Of a stretch of DNA of 63,237 bases, positions 32,282 through 41,332 are shown piece by piece; position 1 is the first letter of the stretch; every line of letters begins with the position of its first letter. Source of the stretch: Fidelibacterota bacterium (GTDB lineage: Bacteria; Fidelibacterota; UBA8477; JABMPR01). The position numbers and the translations under genes were made by a program. The stretch spans positions 1-63,237 of the forward strand of contig JABIFG010000203.1 of the NCBI GenBank assembly GCA_018650795.1, given 5' to 3'. The notes under the pieces were generated by a model, which searched no databases, was not told where the DNA came from, and saw only the letters and a list, made by a program, of their open reading frames with translations.

Positions 32282-32321
32282 AACCAGTTTAGCCCCTGCT
32301 GCGCAGCTCCGGAAACTGGTT
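32282..32321. repeat. Strong inverted repeat with triple AAACTGGTTT arm
   Basis: AACCAGTTT (32282-32290) pairs with AAACTGGTT (32313-32321) and encloses an inner palindrome GCTGCGCAGC (32298-32307). A third copy of the arm, AAACTAGTTTCAGCC, begins at about 32247 and pairs with GCCGAAACCAGTTT (ending 32290). The rest of the 332-base gap is unremarkable. Confidence 0.5.
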
Positions 32322-32362
32322 AAATTGACAATGGTTTAGATGGTATCTCATGAAAACCCAAT

Positions 32363-32368
32363 TATAAT
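32363..32368 (+). promoter_or_regulatory. TATAAT -10-like box before the radical SAM gene
   Basis: TATAAT at 32363-32368 is a perfect -10, giving a leader of about 35 bases to GTG 32407. The -35 region 17 bases upstream is poor (ATGGTA), so this is tentative. AAAGGA at 32393-32398 serves as ribosome site. Confidence 0.3.
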
Positions 32369-32406
32369 CAGAGGCTTGGACGGGGGCTGATGAAAGGAAT
32401 ATTGGG

Positions 32407-34980
32407 GTGCAACCCAAAGAAATAGAACATATTTTACACACGCGGATACTTTCAAAAGTATCCAAACCCGGAAGATATCTGGGGAATGAACACAATATAA
32501 TCACCAAAGACTGGGATAATATCCGGGCTAGTATAGCTCTGGCTTTCCCAGATGTATATGATACGGCTATGCCATATAATGGCTTCCAGATTTTATATCA
32601 TATCCTGAATCGAGAAGCAGATATTGCGGCAGAAAGAGTCTATGCCCCCTGGCCGGATATGGAAGCACTTATGCGGGAGCACGGTCTGCCCATGCATAGT
32701 CTAGAATCCAAACATCATTTACGTGATTTTGATATTGTGGGGTTTTCATTACCCTATGATCTCCTCTATACCAACATACTGACCATGTTGGATTTATCTG
32801 ATATCCCTATCTGGACCAAAGACAGAGGCGAAGAAGACCCTTTTGTAATTGCCGGCGGAACCAACGCCTACAATCCGGAGCCAGTTGCCGATTTTTTTGA
32901 TCTCGTGGTCATAGGCGATGCAGAGGAGTTGGTGGTTGAACTGGTGCGCCGCATTGGCGAAGGTCGTAGAGCAAAACGACCCCGTAGAGAGATTCTGGAA
33001 GACCTGGCCAGCATGCCTGAAGGCATTTATGTGCCGGCATTTTATAATTTCGAATCTGATAGCAAAGGCAAGCTAAAGGCTATAACCAAAAATTTTGATG
33101 GTGCACCCGATCGGGTGAAAAGTGCCAAAATTCCAGTGCTGGAAGCATCCAACTATCCCACCAAACCCGTCGTTCCCATTGTTGAAACAGCCCAGGACAG
33201 ATTTGCCCTCGAAGTCATGCGTGGTTGTACACAGGGCTGTAGATTCTGCCATGCTGGTATGGTGTATCGACCTATTCGTGAGCGTAAACCCGAAGAACTG
33301 ATTGAGACTGCCAAGACGACACTGGCTGCCACAGGACAGAAAAACATGTCTCTTCTGTCTCTGTCCACCAGTGACTATACAGGTCTGGGTGAAGTAGTTG
33401 AAGGTATGAAACCTTATCTCAGAGAAAATCGCGTTTCCGTTTCATTTCCATCCATGCGTCTCGATACCTTTACGAAGGAAATTGCCAGCATTGCCTCTGA
33501 GGAGCGCAAATCAGGCCTCACCTTTGCCCCTGAGGCAGGTACCTGGAGGATGCGTCGAGTCATTAACAAAATGATTAGCGATGAAGATCTTTTCTCCTCG
33601 GTCCAGATTGCTCTGGATGGAGGCTGGAAGACGCTGAAATTTTATTTTATGCTGGGGCTACCCACAGAAACACAGGCTGATTTGCAGGGCATTATCGATC
33701 TCATTAATGATGTGCGGAAAATGGCCAACCCTTATGGTAGGATTAAAATTAATGTAACGCTCTCTACTTTCATCCCAAAACCGGAAACTCCATTCCAGTG
33801 GGAGGCCCAGGACAGTAAAGAAGTCATTCGTGAAAAAATTGATTTTCTCATGGATAACTTAAAACACAAGAATGTACGTGCCTCCTATAGAGACCCTAAA
33901 TATTCAGAGATCGAGGGTGTGTTATCGAGGGGTGACCGCAAAATTTCTGCCGCCATCTTTGAAGCCTGGCAGGAAGGTGCTCGCTTTGACAGTTGGGGTG
34001 ATTACTTCCGCTATGATCGTTGGATGAAAGCCTTTGAGACAGCTGGCATAAATTACCAGGATTATCTGAATGCTTGTGATGACCAGGACATTCTACCCTG
34101 GGATTTGGTAGACAATGGCATCCTGAAAAAATTCCTTCGTCGAGAAAAGCGGAAGGCCTACCAGGAAGCCACGGTAATTGACTGTCGCGATGGCTGTCTG
34201 GCCTGTGGTGTGTGTGATTTTGACGAACTTATTATGCGCGTTGTCAAAGATGGTACAGTGGGAGAATCCACTATCCCACCAGAACCCTATGTTGCACCTG
34301 AAAAAGAACCATTGCCTGAATTGCTCAACACCACACCAGTGCAGACTGCGCGCCTGAAATATTCAAAAGCAGGCATGGCCAGTTATTTGGGTCATCTGGA
34401 TGTTCAAAACTCATTCATGCGCGCTATCAGTCTGGCAGGCTTGCCAGTTGTTTTCTCACAGGGTTTTAATAGTCGTCCCAAGATATCCAGTGGACCTGCA
34501 CTACCACTTGGCTATACCTCTGATGCTGAATACATGGATATTCTCCTCTTTCATCAGGTCGATTCAATAATCGAGGATTTGAACAAATACTTACCTGGTG
34601 GGGTGGCTGTACTTGAAGTGGAGTGGCACAAGGGTCGTATTGAGTCAGTAACGAGTCAGATTGCAGCCATAAAGCAACAAATTGTACTTGAAGATTTCCC
34701 CGCTGAAATGTCCCTGGAGAAATTGAAACAAAACTTTGAACAGAAGAATAATGTGTATATTAAACGCGAGCGAAAACAGCGCGTAATATCCCTGGATATA
34801 AAAGTATATATCCAGTCTATTGAAATAAAGGGTAATAGCCTAGAGGTTGTCACCCTGGTCCAAAACGGGAAAGGCATCCGATTAAACGAATTCCTCCCCG
34901 CGTTTTTTGAAGTTCCGATCGAAAGCCTGCCAATACACACTGTCAAAAGAGAAGCTGTTTTCATGAACTTCACAGCGTGA
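32407..34980 (+). CDS. Radical SAM protein of the TIGR03960 type with C-terminal DUF2344
   Basis: An 857-residue protein with GTG start. N-terminal part: B12-binding-like region (GNTIITKDWDNIRASIALAFP, CAFAIAGGTNAYNPEPVADFFD analogues), then the radical SAM cluster MRGCTQGCRFCHAG (about residues 270-283; CxxxCxxC), LSLSTSDYTGLGEV and LGLPTETQADLQGI. A second Cys group CRDGCLACGVCDF (about 596) and the DUF2344 domain (from about 640: ARLKYSKAGMASYLGHLDVQNSFMRA) complete it. The partner order radical SAM - rng is known in many phyla, and suggests RNA or ribosome modification; the product is not proven. Confidence 0.88.
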   Translation: MQPKEIEHILHTRILSKVSKPGRYLGNEHNIITKDWDNIRASIALAFPDVYDTAMPYNGFQILYHILNREADIAAERVYAPWPDMEALMREHGLPMHSLESKHHLRDFDIVGFSLPYDLLYTNILTMLDLSDIPIWTKDRGEEDPFVIAGGTNAYNPEPVADFFDLVVIGDAEELVVELVRRIGEGRRAKRPRREILEDLASMPEGIYVPAFYNFESDSKGKLKAITKNFDGAPDRVKSAKIPVLEASNYPTKPVVPIVETAQDRFALEVMRGCTQGCRFCHAGMVYRPIRERKPEELIETAKTTLAATGQKNMSLLSLSTSDYTGLGEVVEGMKPYLRENRVSVSFPSMRLDTFTKEIASIASEERKSGLTFAPEAGTWRMRRVINKMISDEDLFSSVQIALDGGWKTLKFYFMLGLPTETQADLQGIIDLINDVRKMANPYGRIKINVTLSTFIPKPETPFQWEAQDSKEVIREKIDFLMDNLKHKNVRASYRDPKYSEIEGVLSRGDRKISAAIFEAWQEGARFDSWGDYFRYDRWMKAFETAGINYQDYLNACDDQDILPWDLVDNGILKKFLRREKRKAYQEATVIDCRDGCLACGVCDFDELIMRVVKDGTVGESTIPPEPYVAPEKEPLPELLNTTPVQTARLKYSKAGMASYLGHLDVQNSFMRAISLAGLPVVFSQGFNSRPKISSGPALPLGYTSDAEYMDILLFHQVDSIIEDLNKYLPGGVAVLEVEWHKGRIESVTSQIAAIKQQIVLEDFPAEMSLEKLKQNFEQKNNVYIKRERKQRVISLDIKVYIQSIEIKGNSLEVVTLVQNGKGIRLNEFLPAFFEVPIESLPIHTVKREAVFMNFTA

Positions 34981-35499
34981 TTGGTTGGACGATCGGTGAG
35001 TACCGTTGCAAAAAGAACCTGAACAGATCCACACCTCCCGTCTGTATAGCGGTTTATCCACGTTTGTCTCCTTGAGACAACCCCGGCAGCCTGAAAACAT
35101 TGAGGTCTAGATCGGTGGGATATTCTAAAATCTGTTTATTGAAGGATTACTGTCAGGTCATTACGTTTCCGCTTACATAAAAATCAATCCGAGCACGGGA
35201 AACGCTTTTTACAACTGCAAAACAGGTGAACATCTTTAGATGCACCTGATTTAATAGCAGCTCATTAGACTGCTAAAACCAGAATTGGTAAAAGAATTTA
35301 ATCGATTCCTAAGAATAATTCTGAATCGATAGTGCGCAAGATCAGATAGAACAGGACTAAAGAGAGTCCGCTCAAGCAGAGTAAGCGCCGCAAAAATTTT
35401 GTGAAAGGTTCATTCAAGAAGAATGAATGACCTCCCTGTTGAGAGTAAATACCTCAACCTTCTTCTTTTACCGGTTCAATTCATATCTAAGGAATTGAA
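34981..35499 (+). promoter_or_regulatory. Long structured leader region upstream of rng (519 bases, no gene)
   Basis: No convincing gene. Hairpins seen by eye: GTTTGTCTC/GAGACAAC at about 35068-35087; CAGGTG aa CATC-TTTA-GATG CACCTG at 35223-35248; AGCAG/CTGCT at 35256-35274; ATCGATTC/GAATCGAT at 35301-35330; TTCATTC/GAATGAA at about 35411-35430. They come in sequence, before rng. Known precedent: E. coli rne has a long structured 5' leader that mediates autoregulation by RNase E. I infer something similar here. No rRNA/tmRNA/RNase P signature matched. Confidence 0.4.
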
Positions 35500-37053
35500 A
35501 TGAAGAAGGATATCTTTATAAACCAAACACAAAAGGAAACACGGATTGCCATCCATGAGGATGACGTTCTGGTTGAACTTTATGTGGAAAAACCCGAGAA
35601 CATCCGGATTGTCGGCAATATCTATAAGGGTGTTGTTGAGAACGTGTTGCCCGGTATGCAGGCAGCTTTTGTAGATATTGGCATTGGAGCCAATGCATTT
35701 TTACCCTTTTCAGAAGTAAAGGGTGAATCCTTTCTCCTGGATCAAGATGATGATGAAGATGCCAAACCTCGGCAGGGGAATCGTGGTCGATCAAGAAATC
35801 AGAAACATCGTCACGATCATAGAAGACCCAACGCTCCAAAATTAAAAACGGGCCAGCAGATTCTTGTCCAGGTTATCAAAGAACCCTACATGGGTAAGGG
35901 TGCCCGAGTTACCACCAATATATCGTTACCAGGGCGTTTCCTGGTTTTGGTGCCCAACTCAAATTCAATCGGTATCTCTCGAAAAATTTATAACAATTAT
36001 GAGCGCCGTCGTTTACGTCGTAGTTGCCAGGAAATGAAACCGGATGGTTTCGGTCTGATTGCCAGAACTGTTACAGAAGGTAAAGATGATGAGACCCTTG
36101 GTGCTGACTTAAATAATCTCATGGACTCCTACAAACGTATGGAGAAAGTGGTTAAAAGCAAACCCGGTCCTGTGTTGGTCTATAAAGACATGGAAACCGT
36201 TTCCAGCCTTATCAGGGACCTTTTTACCAACGATGTTCAACGCGTGGTTACCGATAGCAAGGGTATGTATAAGCAAATCAACAGTTACCTCAAAGGGGCT
36301 GCTCCCCAACTGCTGGATCGCCTCATTCACTATAAAAAGAAATTGCCCCTGTTTGATGCCTATCATGTCCAGAAGGGCATCGATATATCCATGGCCAGAA
36401 AAGTGGGTATGAAGAGTGGTGCCTCCATTGTTATCGAGCAAACTGAAGCCCTGGTTTCTATTGATGTGAATTCCGGAAAGTTTATTGGTCGTAAGGATCA
36501 TGAAGCCAATGCGGTGAAAATAAATCTGGAAGCAGCCCGTGCCATTGCCCAACAATTACGTCTACGAGATCTGGGTGGTTTGATAGTCATAGATTTCATA
36601 GATATGTCCCGTGAGGATAATAAAAAGAAAGTCTATTATGAGCTACGTCGCGAGCTTCGCAAAGATCGGGCTAAAGTTGCTGTAAGCTATATTTCTGATT
36701 TTGGTCTCCTGGAAATGACTCGTCAACGAATTCGTCTCAGCCTGCTGTTATCAGCCACTGAGGAATGTCCGGTTTGTAAGGGTCGTGGTCGTATCATGTC
36801 AAAAGCCGCACTCACAACACAGATCGAAGGGTGGTTTCGACGTTTTCATTCCAAGAAACGTGAATTCAGACTCCAACTGGTTGTCAATCCTGAGCTGGCA
36901 AAATTCTTAAGATCGGGTCGTAAGAATGTGGTTCGTTCCATTCAATGGCAGCATTTTATCAAAGTTGAAATTGTTGAGGATGAATCCAAAAACATGGATG
37001 AGTTCAGAGTAATCAGTAAGAAACAGAGCAAGGATATCACAGACGATTATTAA
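35500..37053 (+). CDS. rng: Ribonuclease G/E
   Basis: A 517-residue RNase E/G: N-terminal S1 domain (GNIYKGVVENVLPGMQAAFVDIG, with an inserted basic loop at about 90-110), 5'-sensor/RNase H part with GARVTTNISLPGRFLVLVP, DNase I domain with SIDVNSGKFIG and GGLIVIDFIDM (the two catalytic Asp), and the zinc-link CPVCKGRGR at about 425. It lacks the long C-terminal scaffold of E. coli RNase E, so RNase G-like. It processes rRNA and mRNA. The gene has a long leader; a TPM-domain gene follows 20 bases downstream. Confidence 0.95.
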   Translation: MKKDIFINQTQKETRIAIHEDDVLVELYVEKPENIRIVGNIYKGVVENVLPGMQAAFVDIGIGANAFLPFSEVKGESFLLDQDDDEDAKPRQGNRGRSRNQKHRHDHRRPNAPKLKTGQQILVQVIKEPYMGKGARVTTNISLPGRFLVLVPNSNSIGISRKIYNNYERRRLRRSCQEMKPDGFGLIARTVTEGKDDETLGADLNNLMDSYKRMEKVVKSKPGPVLVYKDMETVSSLIRDLFTNDVQRVVTDSKGMYKQINSYLKGAAPQLLDRLIHYKKKLPLFDAYHVQKGIDISMARKVGMKSGASIVIEQTEALVSIDVNSGKFIGRKDHEANAVKINLEAARAIAQQLRLRDLGGLIVIDFIDMSREDNKKKVYYELRRELRKDRAKVAVSYISDFGLLEMTRQRIRLSLLLSATEECPVCKGRGRIMSKAALTTQIEGWFRRFHSKKREFRLQLVVNPELAKFLRSGRKNVVRSIQWQHFIKVEIVEDESKNMDEFRVISKKQSKDITDDY

Positions 37054-37073
37054 GATCGATCTGAGGAGGATAT

Positions 37074-37535
37074 ATGAATAAAGCTGAGAAACTGGCCAAA
37101 GATATTTTTAGTGATCAGGATTTGCAGGAGATTTCAGGAGCGATAAATACCTTTGAAGGTCGTACAAGCGGTGAGATAGTTATTAGTTTCAACACGACCT
37201 CACACAACCAACCCTATAAATCTGCTAAACGAATATTCGAAAAGGCAAAACTGTATCAGACCAAGGAGCGTAACGCAACGCTCATTGTTCTTTATCTATC
37301 TGAACAGAAGTTTGCTGTTTATGGTGATGTGGGTATCCACGAAAAAGTTCCCACAGATTTCTGGGAAGAAACCGTAGATGAGATGAGAGCTCAATTTGCC
37401 CAAGGTAATATGCGCGAAGGTTTGCTGGCTGGGATTAACAAGTTGGGGGAAAACCTTGCCAGGTATTTCCCTGTTTCTGCAGATGATGTCAATGAATTAA
37501 GCGATGATATTACATTTGGAGATGGCAATGAGTGA
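37074..37535 (+). CDS. TPM domain protein (cytoplasmic form)
   Basis: A 153-residue protein of the TPM (TLP18.3/Psb32/MOLO-1) fold: AINTFEGRTSGEIVIS, RNATLIVLYLSEQKFAVYGDVG and IHEKVPTDFWEETVDEM are typical. Unlike most TPM proteins it has no signal peptide or membrane span, so it acts in the cytoplasm or is associated with a partner. The fold is linked to phosphatase activity or to protein quality control at membranes. Its end overlaps the next gene by 8 bases. Confidence 0.8.
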   Translation: MNKAEKLAKDIFSDQDLQEISGAINTFEGRTSGEIVISFNTTSHNQPYKSAKRIFEKAKLYQTKERNATLIVLYLSEQKFAVYGDVGIHEKVPTDFWEETVDEMRAQFAQGNMREGLLAGINKLGENLARYFPVSADDVNELSDDITFGDGNE

Positions 37536-38880
37536 GGTTTGTAAACTCACCCATGTATTTAAGCGTGATGGCACCTATGTTCCATACTCTCGTAAACGGA
37601 TCAGCAATGCTATTTATAGAGCAGCAGTCGCAGTAGGAGGACGTGACAAAGACAAAGCGGACGAACTCGCCTTGCTCATAGAGGGCATTATCTGCGAAAA
37701 TTATTCTGTTGAACACCCACCCATGGTGGAGCAGATTCAGGATATTGTTGAGAAGGTTCTCATTGAAGAAGGTCATGCAACCGTCGCAAAACATTTTATT
37801 GTTTACCGTGCCACCCAGAATGAGAAACGCAAAGCCAAGCTTAGTAAAAGCACGGTTCATACAGGGAATATTCCTTATCAAAAAATTTATGAAGTACTAG
37901 TCTGGGCCTCAGACCATGATCTCAACTCAGTAGAAAAAATGAACCAGCGAATTGCCAGAGGTGAATTTCCACAGATTTGTCTGGAGTCAGATGCAGCTTA
38001 CGAATTTGATGTCCAGGCGGCAGCTGAACTTATCACCGAGCGTGAGGGAGATACCAGAATTGTAGTTGTGGCTGGTCCATCATCATCAGGCAAGACAACA
38101 ACGACACGCAAGCTGGCTCACTATCTCTCAAAAAAGGGCATGGGTCTGGTTGAGTTGAATGTTGACCACTACTTTTTTGATTTGGCCATGCATCCTGTTG
38201 ATGAATTTGGCGACCACGATTTTGAGACCCCTCAAGCCCTGGATCTTCCGCTCATCAATCAGCACATTAAACAGTTACTTAATGGTGAAGAAGTTTTAAC
38301 CCCATCGTACGATTTCAAGACGGGGACCCGAACCCTGAATCAAATTCCCATGAAGATTAAATCCTCGGATGTGATTCTAATAGATAGTCTTCATGGACTA
38401 TACGGTGATATGCTGAATGGCGTCGATGAGAGCACGGTCTTTAAGGTATATATTGAAACACTACTTCAGATGAAGGGTACTAACGGGAAATTTATTCGTT
38501 GGACAGATCTGCGACTCATGCGTCGTATGATTCGGGATGAGCAACACCGAGCCTATGATCCGCGTCAGACACTGACCCATTGGCACTATGTCCGAAATGC
38601 TGAATTACGTAATATCTTACCTTATATCACGACGGCAGATTATGTCATCAATGGCGCCGTTCCATATGAATTGCCAGTGATGCGCAATCGGCTACTGGAT
38701 CATTTTAAAGAATGGGAACAGGATTATAAGGATGATCCACGTCGAGTGGATGCCTATTTGAGAGCTAAAAGAGTGCGGGAAATGCTTGAGTCCGTCAGTC
38801 CCATCATGGATGAATCTCCAATCCCTGAAACCTCGCATTTCCGAGAGTTTATTGGTGGTAGCATTTATGATGTCCATTAA
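37528..38880 (+). CDS. ATP-cone domain fused to uridine-kinase-like P-loop protein
   Basis: I start at ATG 37528, six bases after GGAG (ATG 37522 and 37504 also possible). Residues 1-95 form an ATP-cone (VFKRDGTYVPYSRKRISNAI, ...VEKVLIEEGHATVAKHFIVYRATQ); the rest is a uridine kinase/phosphoribulokinase family domain with Walker A GPSSSGKTTTTRKL at about 182, DHYFF, HDFETPQALDLPLI and LIDSLHGLYGDM. ATP-cones usually regulate nucleotide reductases, so here they may set the activity of a nucleoside or precursor kinase. About 450 residues. The fusion is uncommon but seen in Bacteroidetes-type genomes. Confidence 0.8.
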   Translation: MSEVCKLTHVFKRDGTYVPYSRKRISNAIYRAAVAVGGRDKDKADELALLIEGIICENYSVEHPPMVEQIQDIVEKVLIEEGHATVAKHFIVYRATQNEKRKAKLSKSTVHTGNIPYQKIYEVLVWASDHDLNSVEKMNQRIARGEFPQICLESDAAYEFDVQAAAELITEREGDTRIVVVAGPSSSGKTTTTRKLAHYLSKKGMGLVELNVDHYFFDLAMHPVDEFGDHDFETPQALDLPLINQHIKQLLNGEEVLTPSYDFKTGTRTLNQIPMKIKSSDVILIDSLHGLYGDMLNGVDESTVFKVYIETLLQMKGTNGKFIRWTDLRLMRRMIRDEQHRAYDPRQTLTHWHYVRNAELRNILPYITTADYVINGAVPYELPVMRNRLLDHFKEWEQDYKDDPRRVDAYLRAKRVREMLESVSPIMDESPIPETSHFREFIGGSIYDVH

Positions 38881-38931
38881 TCTCGGCACCTGACACAGTT
38901 CAAGCCCTCAACAACCGGCAATTAATCAGGA

Positions 38932-39720
38932 GTGCATATTTTACTAATCTGGTTGAAAAAATGGTTTTTCCGATGGTCGTTTATAGATATCCCTGTATTC
39001 GGTGTTGGTGTAGGACTGATTATTTACTACATAAATAGTCTGGAGGGTGAAAACGCGAGTAGCGTTTTCATTGAATCTATCGTTCCCAATATTGGAACTG
39101 AGTTGTTGGGAGTATGGTTAAGTGTACGCATCATTGAGTCGGTTTTACGTGTCCGACAGAAGCGCAGTCGTTTACGGGCACAGCTCATTGATAATATGAA
39201 TTATCTAATCACTCTGACCCGGAGCATCGCACCTCATTTCGAACAGCAGACCATTGATCATTTAAGTTCCGAGCTTCTGTGGTTTGAAGAGATGAAAGAT
39301 TACCGGATTAGTGGAATATCTGAGCAGACTATCAATTTAATCAATGAAGTAACAAAATTCTATGCCCAAGCCGCGACTGAAGCCACCAAAATCAATCCTT
39401 TGCGAGAAGATATAAACGACCTCTTTCTGCTCAATCCCCAGATGCTTGACAATCGTTTGATGAAAGAACTGCATGATATTTATCGAAGACAGAACTATAC
39501 ACGAATTATAGTGGAACGGATTGAATCAAGGATTAAGAGATATAAGGAGCGGATTGATAATGTCGAGCAGTCTGTTCACTCATATGGGGAGAAGGAAATT
39601 ATACAAAAAATTGAAGGGTATTCTGAAACATTAAAAGTCTACATCGCCATTACCCTTGACGCCGAAGCTGCTGTGACTGAGGCACGCTCCGCCGTATTGA
39701 ATAGAGAATACAATTTCTAG
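38932..39720 (+). CDS. Membrane protein of unknown function with coiled-coil domain
   Basis: A 262-residue protein starting with GTG after AGGAG. Two spans near the start (WSFIDIPVFGVGVGLIIYYI at about 15-34 and NIGTELLGVWLSVRIIESVL at about 52-72), then a long charged part with probable coiled coils (RVRQKRSRLRAQLIDNMNYL, RIIVERIESRIKRYKERIDN). I recognise no domain. The topology (short N-terminal membrane anchor, large cytosolic helical part) fits sensors or scaffold proteins, but no function is proposed. Confidence 0.55.
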   Translation: MHILLIWLKKWFFRWSFIDIPVFGVGVGLIIYYINSLEGENASSVFIESIVPNIGTELLGVWLSVRIIESVLRVRQKRSRLRAQLIDNMNYLITLTRSIAPHFEQQTIDHLSSELLWFEEMKDYRISGISEQTINLINEVTKFYAQAATEATKINPLREDINDLFLLNPQMLDNRLMKELHDIYRRQNYTRIIVERIESRIKRYKERIDNVEQSVHSYGEKEIIQKIEGYSETLKVYIAITLDAEAAVTEARSAVLNREYNF

Positions 39721-39788
39721 ATCTCTCAGGTCTTAATATCGAAAGAAATTGATCGCTGAATTAATTATTGTAGGTTCTCTGATTAACT

Positions 39789-40733
39789 ATGAATGATCAT
39801 CACCACTTTTATAACCGAAAACAGTTTCGCTGGATGGTTCCATATATCAATCGAGCCAAGCAGGTGTCGTTCCCCGGTTTTGACCGGGTTCCTGTATTTA
39901 ATGTGCTCTTGTTTTTCTTTAGAGGGATTCGTGATGGTCGAGTAATCTCAAGGGCTGAGGCAGTCTCTTTTAACCTGGTTCTGGCACTTTTTCCAGCTAT
40001 TCTCTTCCTCTTCACTCTCATACCTCTCATTCCTATTGATGATTTTCAGAATGATCTACTCCTGATGATACAATCCATTCTGCCGGCCAGCACTTATGTA
40101 GTTGTTCAGAGAATCATTGAGGATATAATTACTATTAAACATGGTGGTTTATTGTCATTTGGGTTTGCCTTTGCCCTGGTTTTTTCCACCAATGGTATTG
40201 TGGCCCTTATAGATGCTTTTAATGAGTCGGTCCATGTTGAGGAGGGCCGCAGTTGGCTAATGCAACGAGCTGTTGCATTTATTCTGATGGTTTCTCTGGT
40301 TTCCCTGGTCACCATAGGTGTTTCGCTCATGACCATCACCCACAGACTTATGGATTTTTTAGTCTTAAAAGAACTTATGATACAGGGCTGGTTCTACTAT
40401 ATGGTGAATATTGGTAAGTGGATTGCCATCCTGGGTGTTTTCTATTTTGCTTACTCCTTTCTTTATTACTGGGGTCCGTCCAAAAAGAGTCAATATCGAT
40501 TTATCTCAGCAGGGGCGAGTCTGGCGACGGTCCTGTCCATTTTGATTACTACCGGCTTTGGATTCTATATTGATCATTTTAGTCGCTATAATGCACTATA
40601 TGGTTCCATTGGGACCCTCCCCATTATCATGCTGATGATTTTTTGCTATTCCCTCACCATCATCATTGGCTTTGAATTGAATATTGGCATTGTAGCGGCC
40701 CGTAAAGTTCAACTTACTGAAGTAAAAGGATAA
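39789..40733 (+). CDS. YihY/BrkB family inner membrane protein
   Basis: A 314-residue protein with six spans of the YihY/virulence factor BrkB family: RGIRDGRVISRAEAVSFNLVLALFPAILFLFTLIPLIP, in parts, then GLLSFGFAFALVFSTNGIVALIDAFNES and FGFYIDHFSRYNALYGSIGTLPIIMLMIFC in parts. The FNxYxxxYGS-like motif SRYNALYGSIGTLP is a family hallmark. Function is not settled; it has been linked to membrane integrity and to transport. A hairpin after the gene may end transcription. Confidence 0.85.
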   Translation: MNDHHHFYNRKQFRWMVPYINRAKQVSFPGFDRVPVFNVLLFFFRGIRDGRVISRAEAVSFNLVLALFPAILFLFTLIPLIPIDDFQNDLLLMIQSILPASTYVVVQRIIEDIITIKHGGLLSFGFAFALVFSTNGIVALIDAFNESVHVEEGRSWLMQRAVAFILMVSLVSLVTIGVSLMTITHRLMDFLVLKELMIQGWFYYMVNIGKWIAILGVFYFAYSFLYYWGPSKKSQYRFISAGASLATVLSILITTGFGFYIDHFSRYNALYGSIGTLPIIMLMIFCYSLTIIIGFELNIGIVAARKVQLTEVKG

Positions 40734-40783
40734 TTTCCCCAGTTCAACCTCCTCTGGGATCTAGGCTGGAGACAATTGCACAA

Positions 40784-40811
40784 ACCTGAAAGCTTGTAGA
40801 GTATTTCAGGT
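40784..40811. repeat. Hairpin after the YihY gene
   Basis: ACCTGAAA (40784-40791) and TTTCAGGT (40804-40811) form a perfect 8-base stem with a 12-base loop, 51 bases after the YihY stop. There is no T-run after it, so terminator function is uncertain. Confidence 0.4.
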
Positions 40812-40868
40812 ACGATTCATATGGATATGCATAAATAGATCTATAGCTGATAAAAGGGAGACCACAAA

Positions 40869-41234
40869 ATGCCTACTATCATAGAATCACCAACAATTAT
40901 TGAATCAGCAGGGAATAAACCGAAACGGATTGAAGAATTTGTAGGTCATGTCAATTCAAAACATGGCGAAGTGAGTGTGGCTCGTATGATCTCACCTGGT
41001 GGGTGGGTGGAGCCCGGTCAACGACCAGATTTTAAGGAAATTACACTGGTTTTGAAGGGCCAGCTTCATGTTGAGTATGATGGAGGTGAATACGATGTAC
41101 ATGCTGGACAATCCATCATCACGAACCCTGGAGAATGGGTTCGTTACAGTACACCTGGCGATGAGGGAGCCGAATATGTTGCGGTCTGTCTACCGGCATT
41201 TTCTCCAAACAATGTGCATCGAGATGATGTATAA
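40869..41234 (+). CDS. Cupin domain protein
   Basis: A 121-residue single cupin: motif 1 PGGWVEPGQRPDFKEITLVLKG, motif 2 HAGQSIITNPGEWVRYST read in parts, then PGDEGAEYVAVCLPAFSP. The His normally found in cupin motif 1 is not evident (a Gly-rich turn VEPGQRPDFKE is present instead), so metal binding could be reduced. The role is unknown. The AGGGAG ribosome site is good. Confidence 0.75.
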   Translation: MPTIIESPTIIESAGNKPKRIEEFVGHVNSKHGEVSVARMISPGGWVEPGQRPDFKEITLVLKGQLHVEYDGGEYDVHAGQSIITNPGEWVRYSTPGDEGAEYVAVCLPAFSPNNVHRDDV

Positions 41235-41332
41235 GCAACAATAGAGAAATTTTAGCTTTGATACTCAGGATTACACGGGAAATTATCCATAGAAAATAAT
41301 TACCTAACCAATATATACGAGAGGGGTTTTAA

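Noticed and set aside
34987..35100. Cys-rich minus-strand frame (MFSGCRGCLKETNV...) in the rng leader
   Set aside because: No ribosome binding site, it runs through the end of the radical SAM gene on the opposite strand, and it shows no domain; more likely a chance frame across the structured leader.
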